Source of the DNA: Allodiplogaster sudhausi
Lineage: Eukaryota; Nematoda; Chromadorea; Rhabditida; Diplogasteridae
Direction of reading: 5' to 3'
NCBI GenBank assembly: GCA_945643635.1
Contig: CALZFC010000029.1
Coordinates: 1,868,001 to 1,932,000, forward strand
DNA length: 64,000 nt
The notes under the pieces are model-generated. The model did not search any database and was not told where the DNA came from. It was given only the letters and a program-made list of their open reading frames with translations. Below, one piece after another: positions 24,301 through 33,576 of this stretch. The position numbers and the translations under genes are program-made. The stretch's first letter is position 1; every line of letters starts with the position of its first letter.

Positions 24301-27300
24301 ATCACGAACCGGCTTTTAGTTCTGTGACTTACTCTCTCGATTCGCAATCGGCACCTTTTACCGACTTGCTGTGGCCTCTCTGAGATACGGCTCCTTTTAC
24401 CGCACTCTTGTTCGCTCTCTACAGTTCAGACTCTTTCACTGACTGTCTTCGCTCTGGCAGTTACGGTATCTCCCACCGTACTGCTCTACAGTTCAGATCT
24501 TTCACTGACTGTTACAATCGGCACCTTTTACCGACTGTCTTTCACTCCCTGACGAAGGCCCTTTTTACCAGTCTGTCAGATTCTCGCCGAAGCGAGAATT
24601 GGGGGATGGAGTGAGTGAGCGGATTGGGCTCTCGGTCTCTTCTGGGAATAGAAAACCAACTTCGTTGTTCCCAATCACTGTGAACAGTGAAGGGCCCCCG
24701 TAACCTTGGGGTTTTAACAACTGAAGGACTGCCACAGAAGAGAGACCGCCACCGCACGAGCTCGAGAGTTCCTGATCGCCAGTTGTTGTGTATCTCCAGA
24801 TACGGAGAGAGATCTTGTGCGAGTGGGTAGCCAAGGCGAGAAGCGGAGAGAGGTTTATTGATGAGAGAGAAGGGAAGGCCGACCGCTTACAAGAGAGAGG
24901 AGAGAACCAAGTGAGGTGAGCCGCTGGCTAATGCATATATAATGGCGAGACTCACGTAAGCAATTATGCTAAATAGACAATGACACGTGGACCAATAGGA
25001 AGATTCCACGTAGACATAACAATAAACTACAACGATTAAAGATGAACTCACAGAGTTCATATTCTAATGTACATAATACATACGTGTAGATTTACTATCT
25101 ACTCAACAGAAAGCGAATGTTTTTCTTCTTTTTTTTTGTTGTTTGTCCAAAAAAAATAGTTCCGCGTTAGAATCGTCGTTTCCAGCAAAACCGCTTCTCA
25201 AGTGAATATTTTTCTCAGAATACTTGACTACTGCGAGACTAACTCTCCTGCAGACTGCATGCTTTAATCTTCTCAGGCATGCGATACGAGCCGTCCATGC
25301 AGCCGCACGCGAGGTAGACGGCGTCTTGGTAGCACGAGCGGAGGCAGCCCTGAAGTGTAGGGAGAGTCGTTTCTCCTATCCCTGGATCGACATCGTAATG
25401 GCCCTTCCCCTTCTTCCCCTTAGGTATCTTTATGTATGTATGTATGTACTTTGTATTAGTTGCTTATTCACGTGTTTATTTGTGTTGCTCATGTGTATAG
25501 TGCTAAGGTAAGAGGCATTTAGCACCTAATAGAGTCCCCAGCCTCTCGCTCTTATATGTCCATGGTAGAGCGGGTAGAGACTGGGATAGTCAGTCTTGTG
25601 GAAGACTCGCTGCGGAGGAGGCGGTGCGGAGGAGTCGTGGTAGACGACTCGAGGAGGAGCAGAAGGTCTCCGAGTGGCCGGCGTGCCAAGGCAGGAACAA
25701 GGACAAGGACCGGTATTGTGGGTTTGGGTGATTCTGCATATTATTGTATTGACTATTGTTTCTCTTTTACGGGTTTCTCTATAAATAAGTTGTTTGTTTC
25801 TCTCCCGTCTAATCGCATCGAAAGGGGTCTCTGGGTACATGTACAGGTCGAGATAGTCTTCGCCCGTGGTGACAAGCCGTCAGACGTAAAAGAACCGCGG
25901 ACATATCCGCCACATGGGGGCCGAACCAGTCGTCTACTAAGCGAGTCCAGTGGAAGAAGAACCTCGCCGACCAGTCGAAGGGCCCAGGAGATTGGAGAGG
26001 AGTGGAGGAAGAGAAACCCGTGAAGACAGTTGGTCACGTGAAAGGCGACAGTTGGCCTAATACAAGCTGGCGACAGGAGGCCCTTGTATCGATAAGAGAT
26101 AAAACAAGCTGGCAAGGCCCTTGTACAAGTAATACGAGAAGACATCAAGCAGGCAAGGCCCTTGCAGAGAGCGCAGAGAAGCGCCCAGATTGGTGAGAGT
26201 GCAGAGAAGCACAGAGACGGGAGATAGTCCAGAGAAGAAGAGCTCCGGCAAAGTGAGCATTGTGTTTGAGGAGACGCAGAGAGAAGCAGAGACTCCGGGA
26301 TAGGAGTAGAGCCTCATTTGATCGGTTGATTTTGGAAGGCAAGATAGCCTAACTAAGGAATTGGGCAGATTCAAGCGGTCAAATTGGACAGAAGTTGGTT
26401 GGAGTAGGTGCTGCTGAGTTGCGAGAGAGCGGCAAGCAGATAGGCGATAGAGCCAAGTGTTCGCGCTGGGTGGTGCGAATTCACAGTTGGGGTGAGATAA
26501 GGTGTGAATCAGTAGGGACACCTTGCAAGAATGGAAAAGATGTGCAAGAAGAAGAGAGAAGAAGAAATCGAATCTCTCGTTGGACTGATCGGGATGCTTG
26601 AGAGAGAAAGAGAGATGGCCAGTGGCGACTGGGATGTTGTGAATGGACTAGGCAACATCGAGTTCGATGATGAGAAGGATACAGAAGTCTGCCGGAGAGC
26701 AGCGACAGCATTGCTATGTTTGGATGAGAGGAAGAAGAGAATTGCTGAAGTGTGCATATCTCTCGCTAACAGGATGAAGTCTTTCCTGTCGGAATCTGTT
26801 GTGATTGGCGAAGATGAGAGAAAGAGCAAGAGACTCAAGGAATCAGGAGAGAGAAATGACGGAGAGAGGGCTTCTATACCAAGTGAGCGTGAGCAGGTCC
26901 AGAAAAGGTCAGCAAGCAAGGAGGAGCCTGTTGAGTTGGATAAAAGGAAATGGTATGAAAGACTAATCGATGAGATGGAAAGAGAAGGAGCTGAGGAGCT
27001 AGCTAGTGGAGAAAAGGAAGAAGTAGAGAAAGAGAAAGAAAGAGAGATGGAAGAGAGATCTCACAATCAGAGAAAATGCTTTGGGGTAAGAAGAAGCGAG
27101 AAAGGCGAGAAGAGTGATAATTGGGATCGCAGTTCGCTTGCTTGGTTGGAAGGTGGCGAGCATGAGAAGTACGAAAGTGCGAAGAGCGAGAAAACATGCC
27201 AAGTGAACATAGTGAAGAAGTGTGGTGAGAGTAAGAGCAGTGGAAAGAAGACTCTCTCTGCCATGAAGTGTTTTGAATGCCATGGCGTGGGCCATGGATG

Positions 27301-30300
27301 GAAAGTGTGTCCCACCCGTAAGAAGCGGTTGGCACAGGTTGAAATGAAAAAGAAGAAGCATTCGATGGGATGTGAAAGTAAAGTGGCACAGAAGAAGAAA
27401 TTTGGCTTTGTTTCGGATGTTCAGGGTCCATCATCTGCTGGTGAATCGAGAAAGAATGGAGCCTGGGAAAGAGGAGTGAAGCCGAGTCGGAACTTCCCCT
27501 GGAATTGGCAAGGATTCCAGAGCAGGAGAGGATGGCAAGGAATGGACTGGAGCAGCGAATCGACGAGGAAGGACGACTACGCGGATGTTCGACAATTCTT
27601 CGGCCGCGTCTTCATCAACTCGTCCCTGGTAAGAGTCGGGGCGACTCTTGCGGAAAGGAGGGGGATGTAGGGAGAGTCGTTCTCCTCTCCCTGGATCGAC
27701 ATAGTCATGGCCCTTCCCCTTCTTCCCCTTAGGTATCTTTAGGTATGTATGTATGTACTTTGTATTAGTTGCTTATTCACGTGTTTATTTGTGTTGCTCA
27801 TGTGTATAGTGCTAAGGTAAGAGGCATTTAGCACCTAATAGAGTCCCCAGCCTCTCGCTCTTATATGTCCATGGTAGAGCGGGTAGAGACTGGGATAGTC
27901 AGTCTTGTGGAAGACTCGCTGCGGAGGAGGCGGTGCGGAGGAGTCGTGGTAGACGACTCGAGGAGGAGCAGAAGGTCTCCGAGTGGCCGGCGTGCCAAGG
28001 CAGGAACAAGGACAAGGACCGGTATTGTGGGTTTGGGTGATTCTGCATATTATTGTATTGACTATTGTTTCTCTTTTACGGGTTTCTCTATAAATAAGTT
28101 GTTTGTTTCTCTCCCGTCTAATCGCATCGAAAGGGGTCTCTGGGTACATGTACAGGTCGAGATAGTCGTGGTGACAAGCCGTCAGACGTAAAAGAACCGC
28201 GGACATATCCGCCACAGAAGGAGAGGAAAGGATAGAGAGCGTGAGGCAGAGAAAGATAATAAGAAAGAAGAAGAGAGAAAGAGAGAGAGAAGGAAAGAAA
28301 GAGAGAGATATAGCGTGAGAGAATGAATAGAGTGAGAGTGAGAGAGAGAGTGAGAGTGAGAGATAGAGAGAGAAAAGAAAACGCACGTCAACAGAATACT
28401 CGCCGGCAAAGTAGTAAGACTGGGCGTCGGCGCGCGACGTCGCGCACACGAGCGCGCCCGACCACGAGGTGGCGCGCGCGTAGCTCTGCGTCCTGATCTG
28501 AATGAAAGTATGAGACGATTAGGCTATGTAGTACATATGAATAAGCCAGTGTCAATTGAAAAAATTTGGTTTTCCCCTCAGTTTCGGATAAGCCATTATT
28601 TTTGGCGGGGAATTGGAATGTTCCACGGTTTGACATTCCTGGCGATAGGAAAAATTGCCAGGTCAACGTTTTTTTTTAATTTTTAAATTGACACTGTCTT
28701 ATATATATATGACGCGATTTGCGAGAGTTTCAAAATGGCAGGGGACCCGGCCAAAATCGACCGGCTTGGATTTTGTTCAAGAGTTCTTTATAGGTATTTT
28801 CTGGTATGAGGAATCGATTGGAAGTGGTCTAGTCATCAGAAAATGTCTCATTCGTCCGCTATGAGGGCTTGAATTATTAGGCTCGCCGCGCTGGGAGATG
28901 AGTTGGATGCACGTCTGTTGTCTCTGCGCCGCAGGTTTTTGAGATATAGAAACGAAAAAATGCATTTTAATAGCCAAGATATTAATCTAAACAACAAAAT
29001 AAGAAAAATTTGAAAATGTTTAATTTTCAATTTTTTATAGAATTTATCGTTTGAAGGAGCTCAGAAAACGTGTTTCTCATTTTCTACCAACAAAACCTAT
29101 ACAGCTGTATAGAGTTTGAAAAGAGCTTTCGAATGGACTATTGGGTTTAGGAAACTTAGGATGCGCTGAAGTTTCCTAGTCAATTATCCCTGAGCGGCAG
29201 TGCAAATCAGCATGTCCGCGGCTTAGAAGACCTACTTCAGAACCATTTTCGTATGCCGAAACATACACCACAAGAAAGAACGTGAAATTTACTTCAAGCT
29301 GAACCCCTTACAATAAAATTCCGAATCTACGATATTTTGTTATAAATCAAAAGACTAGGTCATCTACTTATAACAATTCTTCAAGGAATGGCGCTTAAAA
29401 AATAATTGGAATATTCTAATTCGAATAAACTAAAAATATGGATTATTGGACGCAATGAAAATGGCACTACCGGCCCAATATTTATAGATAATAACAAAAT
29501 ATTGTGGATTTTAAAGATAATTGAAAGGGGTTCACCTTGTAGCAAATTTCACGCTCTTTCTTATGGTGTATGTTTAGATGTGCGAAAATGATTATGAAGT
29601 GCTGTTTTGCACTGCCGCTCAGGGATAATTGACTAGAAAACTTCAGCGCATCCTAAGTTTCCTATACCCAATAGACCATTCGAAAGCTCTTTTCAAGCTC
29701 TATACAGCTGTATAGGTTTCGCTGGTAGAAAATGAGAAACAAGTTTTCTGAGTTCCTTCAAACGTTAAATTCTATAAAAAATTGAAAATTAAACATTTTC
29801 AATTTTTTCTTATTTCGTTGTTTAGATCAATATCTTGGCTATTAAAATGCATTTTTGTCATTTCTATATCTCAAAAACCTGCGGCGCAGTGACAATAGAC
29901 GTGCATCCAACTCGCCCTCCCAGTGCGGCGAGCCTAATAATTCAAGCCCTCATAGCGGACGAATGAGACATTTTCTGATGACTAGACCACTTCCAATCGA
30001 TTCCTCATACCAGAAAATACCTATAAAGTACTCTTGAACAAACTCCAAGCCAGCCGATTTTGGCCGGGTCCCTGGGCTGTTTGATTCGATTTGATTCTCT
30101 CGCAAATCGCGTCATATGTACATCAAAGATCAAAGATGAAAGACAACAAAGATCATAGATCAGAAAGATCAAAGACCACAAAGATCAAAGACCACAATGT
30201 TCAAATACCACACAAACCCTTCGCCGGACGAGAATGTGCTCTGAGCCTCTCGCGCGCGCACCAAACGCGCCGCTCTCCTTAAAGACGTCCGAACCGCGGC

Positions 30301-33300
30301 GATGCACGAAGACGAGCACCGAGGATGTCTCGGTCCACGGCGTCTCTTCCGTCGTGTTCAGCTTGACGCGAACGGAGAGGCCTTAGTGTATAGGTAATGT
30401 GCCAGGGTTACTGATCCAAGCTTCCGAAGTTCGAATCCCATTCTTCCCGTACCATATTCTCGGCCGACGTTCACCACCATGTAGACCGCTCGCTGCTTGT
30501 AGTGATTGAATGTGAAGCAATTGCCGAGCGACGGATCGTACACTTGATAGAATACCTTTCTGAATTATTTGTCTCTTCATGCATTTACTTTATAAATTCC
30601 CCACCCGGTTTGAAAGTTTAAATTTAGATTTTTCAACTGCTAAAAGCAGCCCAAACTATATACATAACTATTACTTAATAGGATGAAACTTGCCATTTTA
30701 TGTGATTGTTAACATTTATTTCTTCCCGCCAAATTCCTAATTAAAATTCTAGGTTGCGTATTTGCCCATTTCACGGCCCTCACATAATGTCGAGTGGTTT
30801 GTCATTGTATGCAGCCGACTCGATGATGTCATCGACACGCCAACTCAGCCGCGACCGCTCGGCACTGCTCATGTTGTACAGCAGCACCGGAAACTTCTCG
30901 GCGAACCCACCCGGCAGACGCTTATTCTCGTTGACTAGCTTGAATTAATGAGTACTATTATGAAATATTATATGCGTATATTTGTAGAACTTGTCGAGTT
31001 GTAAAACGTTCGATATTTTTATGAGCGAAATTAATATTTAAAAAAAATACCGATGCAGAACCCTGTATTATTGATTGTTCTGCCACGAAGCGGACAGTCC
31101 TACTGTATGTATACAAATGCTGTGAATGGCAAAATATGTAGGTAAACCAGAAGAAGGTCCTATGCTGGGCAATGAAACCTTGACAACGTCCTTGACTTCC
31201 GATTCGCTCCCAAGCATCGGCTTCATCTTGGCCATCGACTCGAGTTCTGCAGATGGCTCAAGTCTTATTTTAGAATTGGAAAATACGTTGAAAACAATCG
31301 TATCACCGACTATATCTTCTAACCGTGCACTCTCTGTAACATCGTAATTATAGTTATATCTACTCTTTTTAATATTTCCTAATGTACATATTTTAACCAT
31401 GCTAATTCTATACACGTTCCAGTTTTGTGACCATAAATAAAGTTTACGACATATCCGTCAACAACTACCGTACTCATCGAGCAGTAGACGTCGGTCCACG
31501 CTGGCGAGCACGTGCAGATGGCGCCGTCGTCTGGCGCGTCGTTGCAAGTGGCGTTCGCGTCGTCCACGACGCATCGATTCGGAAAGGCCGTCCCGTTCGA
31601 CGACACGAAGACGGCGCATCTGAAGCACATTTCCCAGAATATGGTGGCCATAGTTTGATGAGCTATGTATAAGAAATCGAACAAAAAAACAACATGCAAT
31701 GCATAGTCTCTTGGTTAAAGTTCTACTCGTCAAGGCTTTGAATGTATCCTGCTAGCAATTGACGCGGAGGAGCCGTAGCATGTGGGAGACAAGGGGACTT
31801 GGGTATATGCTTCATCTTATATACTGATATACATGCATCTACAATACACATAAACAAGGAGACGGGAAAAACAGGGCCGGGGCAGCCGCGATGCTCGGCC
31901 TAGCCAACACTGAACAATTTGCTGGCGTTGGCGGAACCACCAACGGGTTTGCCGTTCGGCGTTCCCCACGGCCGTGACACAATGGAAAAACTAGCCTTTT
32001 CGGCTCGCCCGATGACGCATTTGTCGTTGCATCCGTTTCAGCGTTCTCTAAACAAGCAAAAAATTAAAATTTAAAAAAAAATTAGAATTCTTGTCGCATA
32101 TCTCTCCGTCGATGCTTCTTACTAAGAAGCATCGATTTACTAGAAAGAACGACTTACTAAGAATAGCGAGAGCAGCGTCGTCTTCGGCTGTATTCGGCGG
32201 TTCAACAGTCATGTTTTTGTTCGTGATGAGCGTCGGCATTTCAGTCGTTGTAGGATCTGCCTCTGTGATGACGGCGGCATCTAAAACGAGATCAATTCAA
32301 TTTTTTGCAAAAAAAACTAAACATTATTCGATTGTATTACTAATTTTGATAATAATTTATTTGGTTTTTTTTTCTTAAATTTTTTTCAGTGTTTTCCCAA
32401 TGTACATACATACATATATGTGCTTCCGACGCCGCTGAACCCCCCTAACATAAAACCTCATTCGAACCCGTTATGCAGACGGCGTTGACGGTGGCATTCT
32501 GGACCGAGCGCACGGTGGTCGCGTCTGGCAGCGCATAGAGCCACGCGCAGCCCCACGCCGCCGAGCCGGCCACCAGCGTCGGCTGACTCCAGCGACGCTC
32601 GGTGACGATGTACGCCTGAAGCATTATGAAGTTTCGCCATAACTATTTTTAAATTTCCCGCCAAAATAACCGTTCAAAAATTCAAGCTTCTTCCTCACTG
32701 TTTCTATCATAATGGCTTTGAATGTTGTAATATCAATGTCAAGGGGCAGAAAGAAGAAGAAAGAAACCATCATCATGCCAGCTGAACATGACAGAGTACA
32801 ATTGGTGTCGCCTTCTGGAAGAAGCAAAAGAAAAATGTTACGAGCAGATCAATGGCAAGTTAATGGCGGTAATAAAAAAAAGATAAAAAAAAATTATAAT
32901 AAAATTAATCGATGTCAATCGATTTCTTCACACCGATCATGAGTCGCTCGTTCTTGCAGAGAAAGTTTGGATAGCACAAGTCGGCCACCGTCGGCAGCAC
33001 GCATTGCTTGCAGGCTGGTTTTGAGAATATTTATTTTATTCGAATTCAGAGATCAAAGATCATAGTTCAAAAAATTATCCTAAAGATGCGCCCGAAACCG
33101 TGCTATAAGAACGTGCTTCAGCAAAATTTTGTCACTGACTCGTGAACATCAAATCAAGTATGTAAGAAATAAAGTAAATTAAATTGTAACTGCCAACTGA
33201 CTTAGCGATAGGGCTTCTTTAAATATGCACGCTGAAATGGAACAGGTTCTTTTGTTGTTCGTTTATAAATAGATTCATTCAATTTACCATTCAATTGAAT

Positions 33301-33576
33301 ATTATTAAAATTGACCGAGAAATTACTTTTAAAGGAGGGCGATCACCAAAAAATATTTAATGTAGTAAGTTCGAATTGCCGCGTCTGGCCTGTGATTCCT
33401 CACATTTCGCAGGTCGAACAAAGACGCTGCGTGAAGATAGCGATAATGAGAGTGCAAAGGGTCGCGGCAATTTAAAATATCACATAATTTTTCGGTGATG
33501 GCCCTCCTTTAAACTTAAAGTATTACTTGCCTGCGAAGATTGTTTGAAGCAGCCGTACAAAAAGCGACGTATTCAT
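18322..33576 (-). CDS. EGAS-like degenerin (DEG/ENaC, ASC family) channel with EGF domain
   Basis: Seventeen exons close in phase and give about 621 residues. Minus-strand order: 33576-33531, 33014-32934, 32815-32769, 32615-32468, 32280-32158, 32047-31945, 31619-31474, 31333-31179, 30938-30784, 30559-30453, 30381-30218, 28497-28387, 25349-25244, 19337-19210, 18977-18930, 18727-18662, 18453-18322. A signal-like start (MNTSLFVRLLQTIFA) precedes a Cys-rich module, a Thr-rich linker and an EGF-like domain (CVVDDANATC...CTCSPAW). ASC landmarks follow: YDPSLGNCFTFNH, YGLSVRVKLN, YSVDGCLRSCYQ, ECRCPPPCDTVEY, and the TM2 region LGTQGGLVLGFSLL. Such channels pass Na+ when gated by peptides, touch or acid. 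No TM1 was found before the ASC region. Exon 6 (31945-32047) and its donor are the weakest call. Introns hold two LTR elements and fold-backs. Confidence 0.85.
18454..18603. repeat. GA/CT microsatellite in degenerin intron
   Basis: On the gene's strand this is a CT tract that runs directly into the acceptor CTCAATTCAG of the last exon. Confidence 0.85.
19424..19749 (-). repeat. 3' LTR of the Ty3/gypsy element
   Basis: 326 bp with TG...CA ends. It differs from the other LTR by only a few substitutions and small indels (for example the GAGCTCGCTGG and GAGCCGCTGG forms). Confidence 0.92.
19816..21258 (-). CDS. Ty3/gypsy integrase region of pol
   Basis: 480 residues. An HHCC zinc-binding motif (HAGHPGIVRMK ... 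CDRC) comes first. The DDE core follows (HMDCAGP, VVTDNGTQF, QSNGQAERFVDTLK), then a C-terminal DNA-binding part with GDLVRYK and a Ser/Thr-rich tail. It inserts the cDNA copy into the genome. It overlaps the RNase H reading by about 11 bases in a different frame, so a frameshift separates it from the rest of pol in this copy. Confidence 0.93.
   Translation of the reverse strand: MPSELLQFHNRRETLSVVDGCLLSGERVVIPTVLKEAVLKELHAGHPGIVRMKELARSVCYWPRIDDDIEKTVKRCDRCASAAKSPTKVPLQPWSRTQRPCQRVHMDCAGPVDGEYYLVIVDAHSKWPEIEMTSRITASVTVNAFEKRVAQFGLPDVVVTDNGTQFTSEVFQEYCRRNGIRHVTSPPYHPQSNGQAERFVDTLKRSLLKMKGELPRMQNAFLFHFRRNPNVQIGGKSPAELFLGRKMRSRIDLLKPSVPSGKIDEPMKKQFDRHHGTKARHFSVGDLVRYKTSIPTVSKKWICGQILSKKGRVAYSVKLESGRIIKAHANQLVLYHGDVTSDADCTNLPLSVLMDTFSATMLSAGNGRNGMMPSDLGQPRATDQNVSGSRISATPASGSGSTSGTARSSNSSVASSAQQHSSSTAASTPHVAQQQTSPPTTSATSSSSSQAVVPAVQSRPQRQRQPPKRLNRDSSKKSYN
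21248..22042 (-). CDS. Ty3/gypsy RNase H and connection region of pol
   Basis: 264 residues beginning SLQSFLGMVNYYAPFI, a typical end of the RT thumb. RNase H motifs follow: VVAADASSYGIGAVL, IDKEGLALIYAVKKFH and TDHRPLLAIF, then YADVLSRL. It is in frame with the upstream RT and separated from it by a single TAA codon at 22045-22043. A frameshift follows at the integrase junction. Confidence 0.9.
   Translation of the reverse strand: MDVQSLQSFLGMVNYYAPFIDGMHVLRAPLDALLRKDAKWKWTDECQKKFNQIRAALTSKLSLVHYDPKKPLVVAADASSYGIGAVLMHRLSNGTLEPIAHASRTLKPAEKNYGQIDKEGLALIYAVKKFHRYIYGRKFVLQTDHRPLLAIFGSKKGIPVYTANRLQRWATMLIGYDFTPEYIRTDSFAYADVLSRLIADCPSDDEDVVIASIQVDEDVTETLRSSIRALPLTANDVKKETSKDKLLQKVIRSGRLAREEEGAE
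22043..23710 (-). CDS. Ty3/gypsy nucleocapsid, protease and reverse transcriptase
   Basis: 555 residues. Zinc knuckles come first: a canonical CHSCGKIGHISKVC and a shortened CFRCGGGHAQENC. The aspartic protease has the active site VDTGASITLI. The RT carries FFSQIDLADAYLQI, LPFGVKSALGIFQ and the catalytic YLDDVIVMG. Open sequence continues a little above the first Met; the preceding gag is in another frame. An in-frame stop ends this segment just after the RT domain. Confidence 0.92.
   Translation of the reverse strand: MNKAVEEAKMAELSNDQLKTMFFMAAIDTPRHADTAFHLLAQLKKNAAVTMEELIQECDRIAILKNESSAVQAQGKGAMVHFVGKHQKNTKQRADFRGDGAHSQKDCRFKEEKPCFRCGGGHAQENCRFKEEKCHSCGKIGHISKVCRVKNTQNKSSQKHSKKQKERLNTICVNTVQSKSIKVDLLIGGVKTTMQVDTGASITLISKSTWEQMGSPRCREADCKPVSACGQAVPLIGCFETEIRYESRSVHGTVYVTENPLMLLGLDFFDKLRFKLVTENSEQSINQITQGCSTPSEYKEWVEKDFPEVCLEGLGRCTKIKAALQLSEGARPVFRNKRPVPIASIPKVEAELDRLESLGVIKKVDTARWAAPILAVAKANGSIRLCADFATGLNDALELHTHPLPSPELIFASLNGGKFFSQIDLADAYLQIEMEESSKELLCISTHKGHYQYQRLPFGVKSALGIFQEVMDVMLEGLPGVVSYLDDVIVMGCTKEEHDVNLERTMSRIREFGFKLKLEKCKFGAEEIKYLGFIIDKHGRRLNPKKVEAITHMPQ
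23733..24347 (-). CDS. Ty3/gypsy gag (capsid-like)
   Basis: 204 residues. A Gln/Ala-rich coiled coil (MQQEQSATALEAQQAL) is followed by a capsid-like region with AWYDKYEDVFEKEA and LTKLFGDYK. A start at MAEMEAFL (24293) is as likely as the upstream Met. The sequence leaves frame near 23745, where the homologous reading continues in another frame toward ESINDFRVLSAEVNKA. That is a frameshift in this copy or a programmed one. Confidence 0.85.
   Translation of the reverse strand: MRIERVSHRTKSRFVIQTMAEMEAFLQALKMQQEQSATALEAQQALMKEMQEQNAKAAEQHAKTVEKLLERLDAAENGTAQLQRQSDGARAGPSIDALEKTIQVFEYEPEEGCTLNAWYDKYEDVFEKEAAHISEVQKVLMLMRKLSVKVDVQYRNSIAPKKVSDFTLAETVEKLTKLFGDYKTDFEKRLYLLNLRMSTTRINQ
24784..25108 (-). 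repeat. 5' LTR of the Ty3/gypsy element
   Basis: 325 bp with TG...CA ends. It would drive transcription toward lower coordinates, the same direction as the host degenerin gene. Confidence 0.92.
25356..25914 (+). repeat. 5' LTR of the gag-only element
   Basis: 559 bp. The two LTRs match closely except for a small insertion (TTCGCCC near 25859) and a few substitutions near the ends. Confidence 0.9.
26531..27670 (+). CDS. Gag-like zinc-knuckle protein of the non-autonomous LTR element
   Basis: 379 residues, extremely rich in Lys, Glu, Arg and Ser. One perfect CCHC knuckle (CFECHGVGHGWKVC) lies near residue 250 and a Trp-rich patch (NFPWNWQGFQSRRGWQG) near residue 320. The reading ends at the start of the 3' LTR. 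No protease, RT or integrase motif is present, so mobility would need enzymes in trans. The N-terminal two thirds has no recognisable capsid fold; assignment as gag rests on position and knuckle. Confidence 0.75.
   Translation: MEKMCKKKREEEIESLVGLIGMLEREREMASGDWDVVNGLGNIEFDDEKDTEVCRRAATALLCLDERKKRIAEVCISLANRMKSFLSESVVIGEDERKSKRLKESGERNDGERASIPSEREQVQKRSASKEEPVELDKRKWYERLIDEMEREGAEELASGEKEEVEKEKEREMEERSHNQRKCFGVRRSEKGEKSDNWDRSSLAWLEGGEHEKYESAKSEKTCQVNIVKKCGESKSSGKKTLSAMKCFECHGVGHGWKVCPTRKKRLAQVEMKKKKHSMGCESKVAQKKKFGFVSDVQGPSSAGESRKNGAWERGVKPSRNFPWNWQGFQSRRGWQGMDWSSESTRKDDYADVRQFFGRVFINSSLVRVGATLAERRGM
27666..28216 (+). repeat. 3' LTR of the gag-only element
   Basis: 551 bp, ending CCGCCACA and followed by target duplication GAAG. 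Confidence 0.9.
28217..28386. repeat. GA/CT microsatellite in degenerin intron 12
   Basis: On the gene strand it is a CT tract that originally led to the acceptor now found beyond the LTR element at 25350. Confidence 0.85.
28536..28703. mobile_element. Partial fold-back MITE E in degenerin intron 11
   Basis: It shares with 16321-16596 the segment around GCCATTATTTTTGGC and the terminus GACACTGTCTTATA, but it is degenerate and lacks one full arm. Confidence 0.6.
28708..30116. mobile_element. Complete fold-back element, family A
   Basis: About 1.4 kb; the two arms of ro­ughly 700 bp are reverse complements with ends TATGACGCGATTTGC and GCAAATCGCGTCATA. The centre is near 29410. There is no ORF of note. 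It inserted in degenerin intron 11, next to the MITE E remnant. Confidence 0.9.

Larger units (their letters stand above)
19424..25108 (-). mobile_element. Full-length Ty3/gypsy LTR retrotransposon
   Basis: Two nearly identical LTRs (19424-19749 and 24784-25108, TGTTGTG...CTCAACA) flank gag-pol on the minus strand. The polypurine tract is 19750-19759 (AGTGGGGAGG on the minus strand), and a tRNA-primed site beginning TGGCGATCAGG lies just inside the 5' LTR (24782). Flanks are GGAAG and GAAAG, a 5-bp target duplication with one mismatch. It sits in a degenerin intron, 86 bp upstream of exon 19337. LTR similarity indicates recent insertion; two frameshifts and one stop mean this copy is defective. 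Confidence 0.93.
25356..28216 (+). mobile_element. Non-autonomous (gag-only) LTR retrotransposon
   Basis: LTRs lie at 25356-25914 and 27666-28216 (TGTAGGG...CCGCCACA). A primer site TGGGGGCCGAACCAG follows the 5' LTR at 25915, and a polypurine tract (GGAAAGGAGGGGGA) ends at 27665. The 4-bp target duplication GAAG is exact (25352-25355 and 28217-28220). The internal 1.75 kb encodes one Lys/Glu-rich zinc-knuckle protein and no pol. It is antisense to the degenerin gene, inside its intron 12. Confidence 0.93.

Noticed and set aside
26531..27670. Long Lys/Glu-rich ORF as a host nuclear gene
   Set aside because: It lies exactly between two LTRs with primer site and polypurine tract, and carries a retroviral-type zinc knuckle.
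31864..32047. GC-rich stretch as a separate mobile repeat
   Set aside because: It is unusual in composition, but it holds the phase-consistent degenerin exon 6 and no second copy occurs in the window; left within the gene at low certainty.
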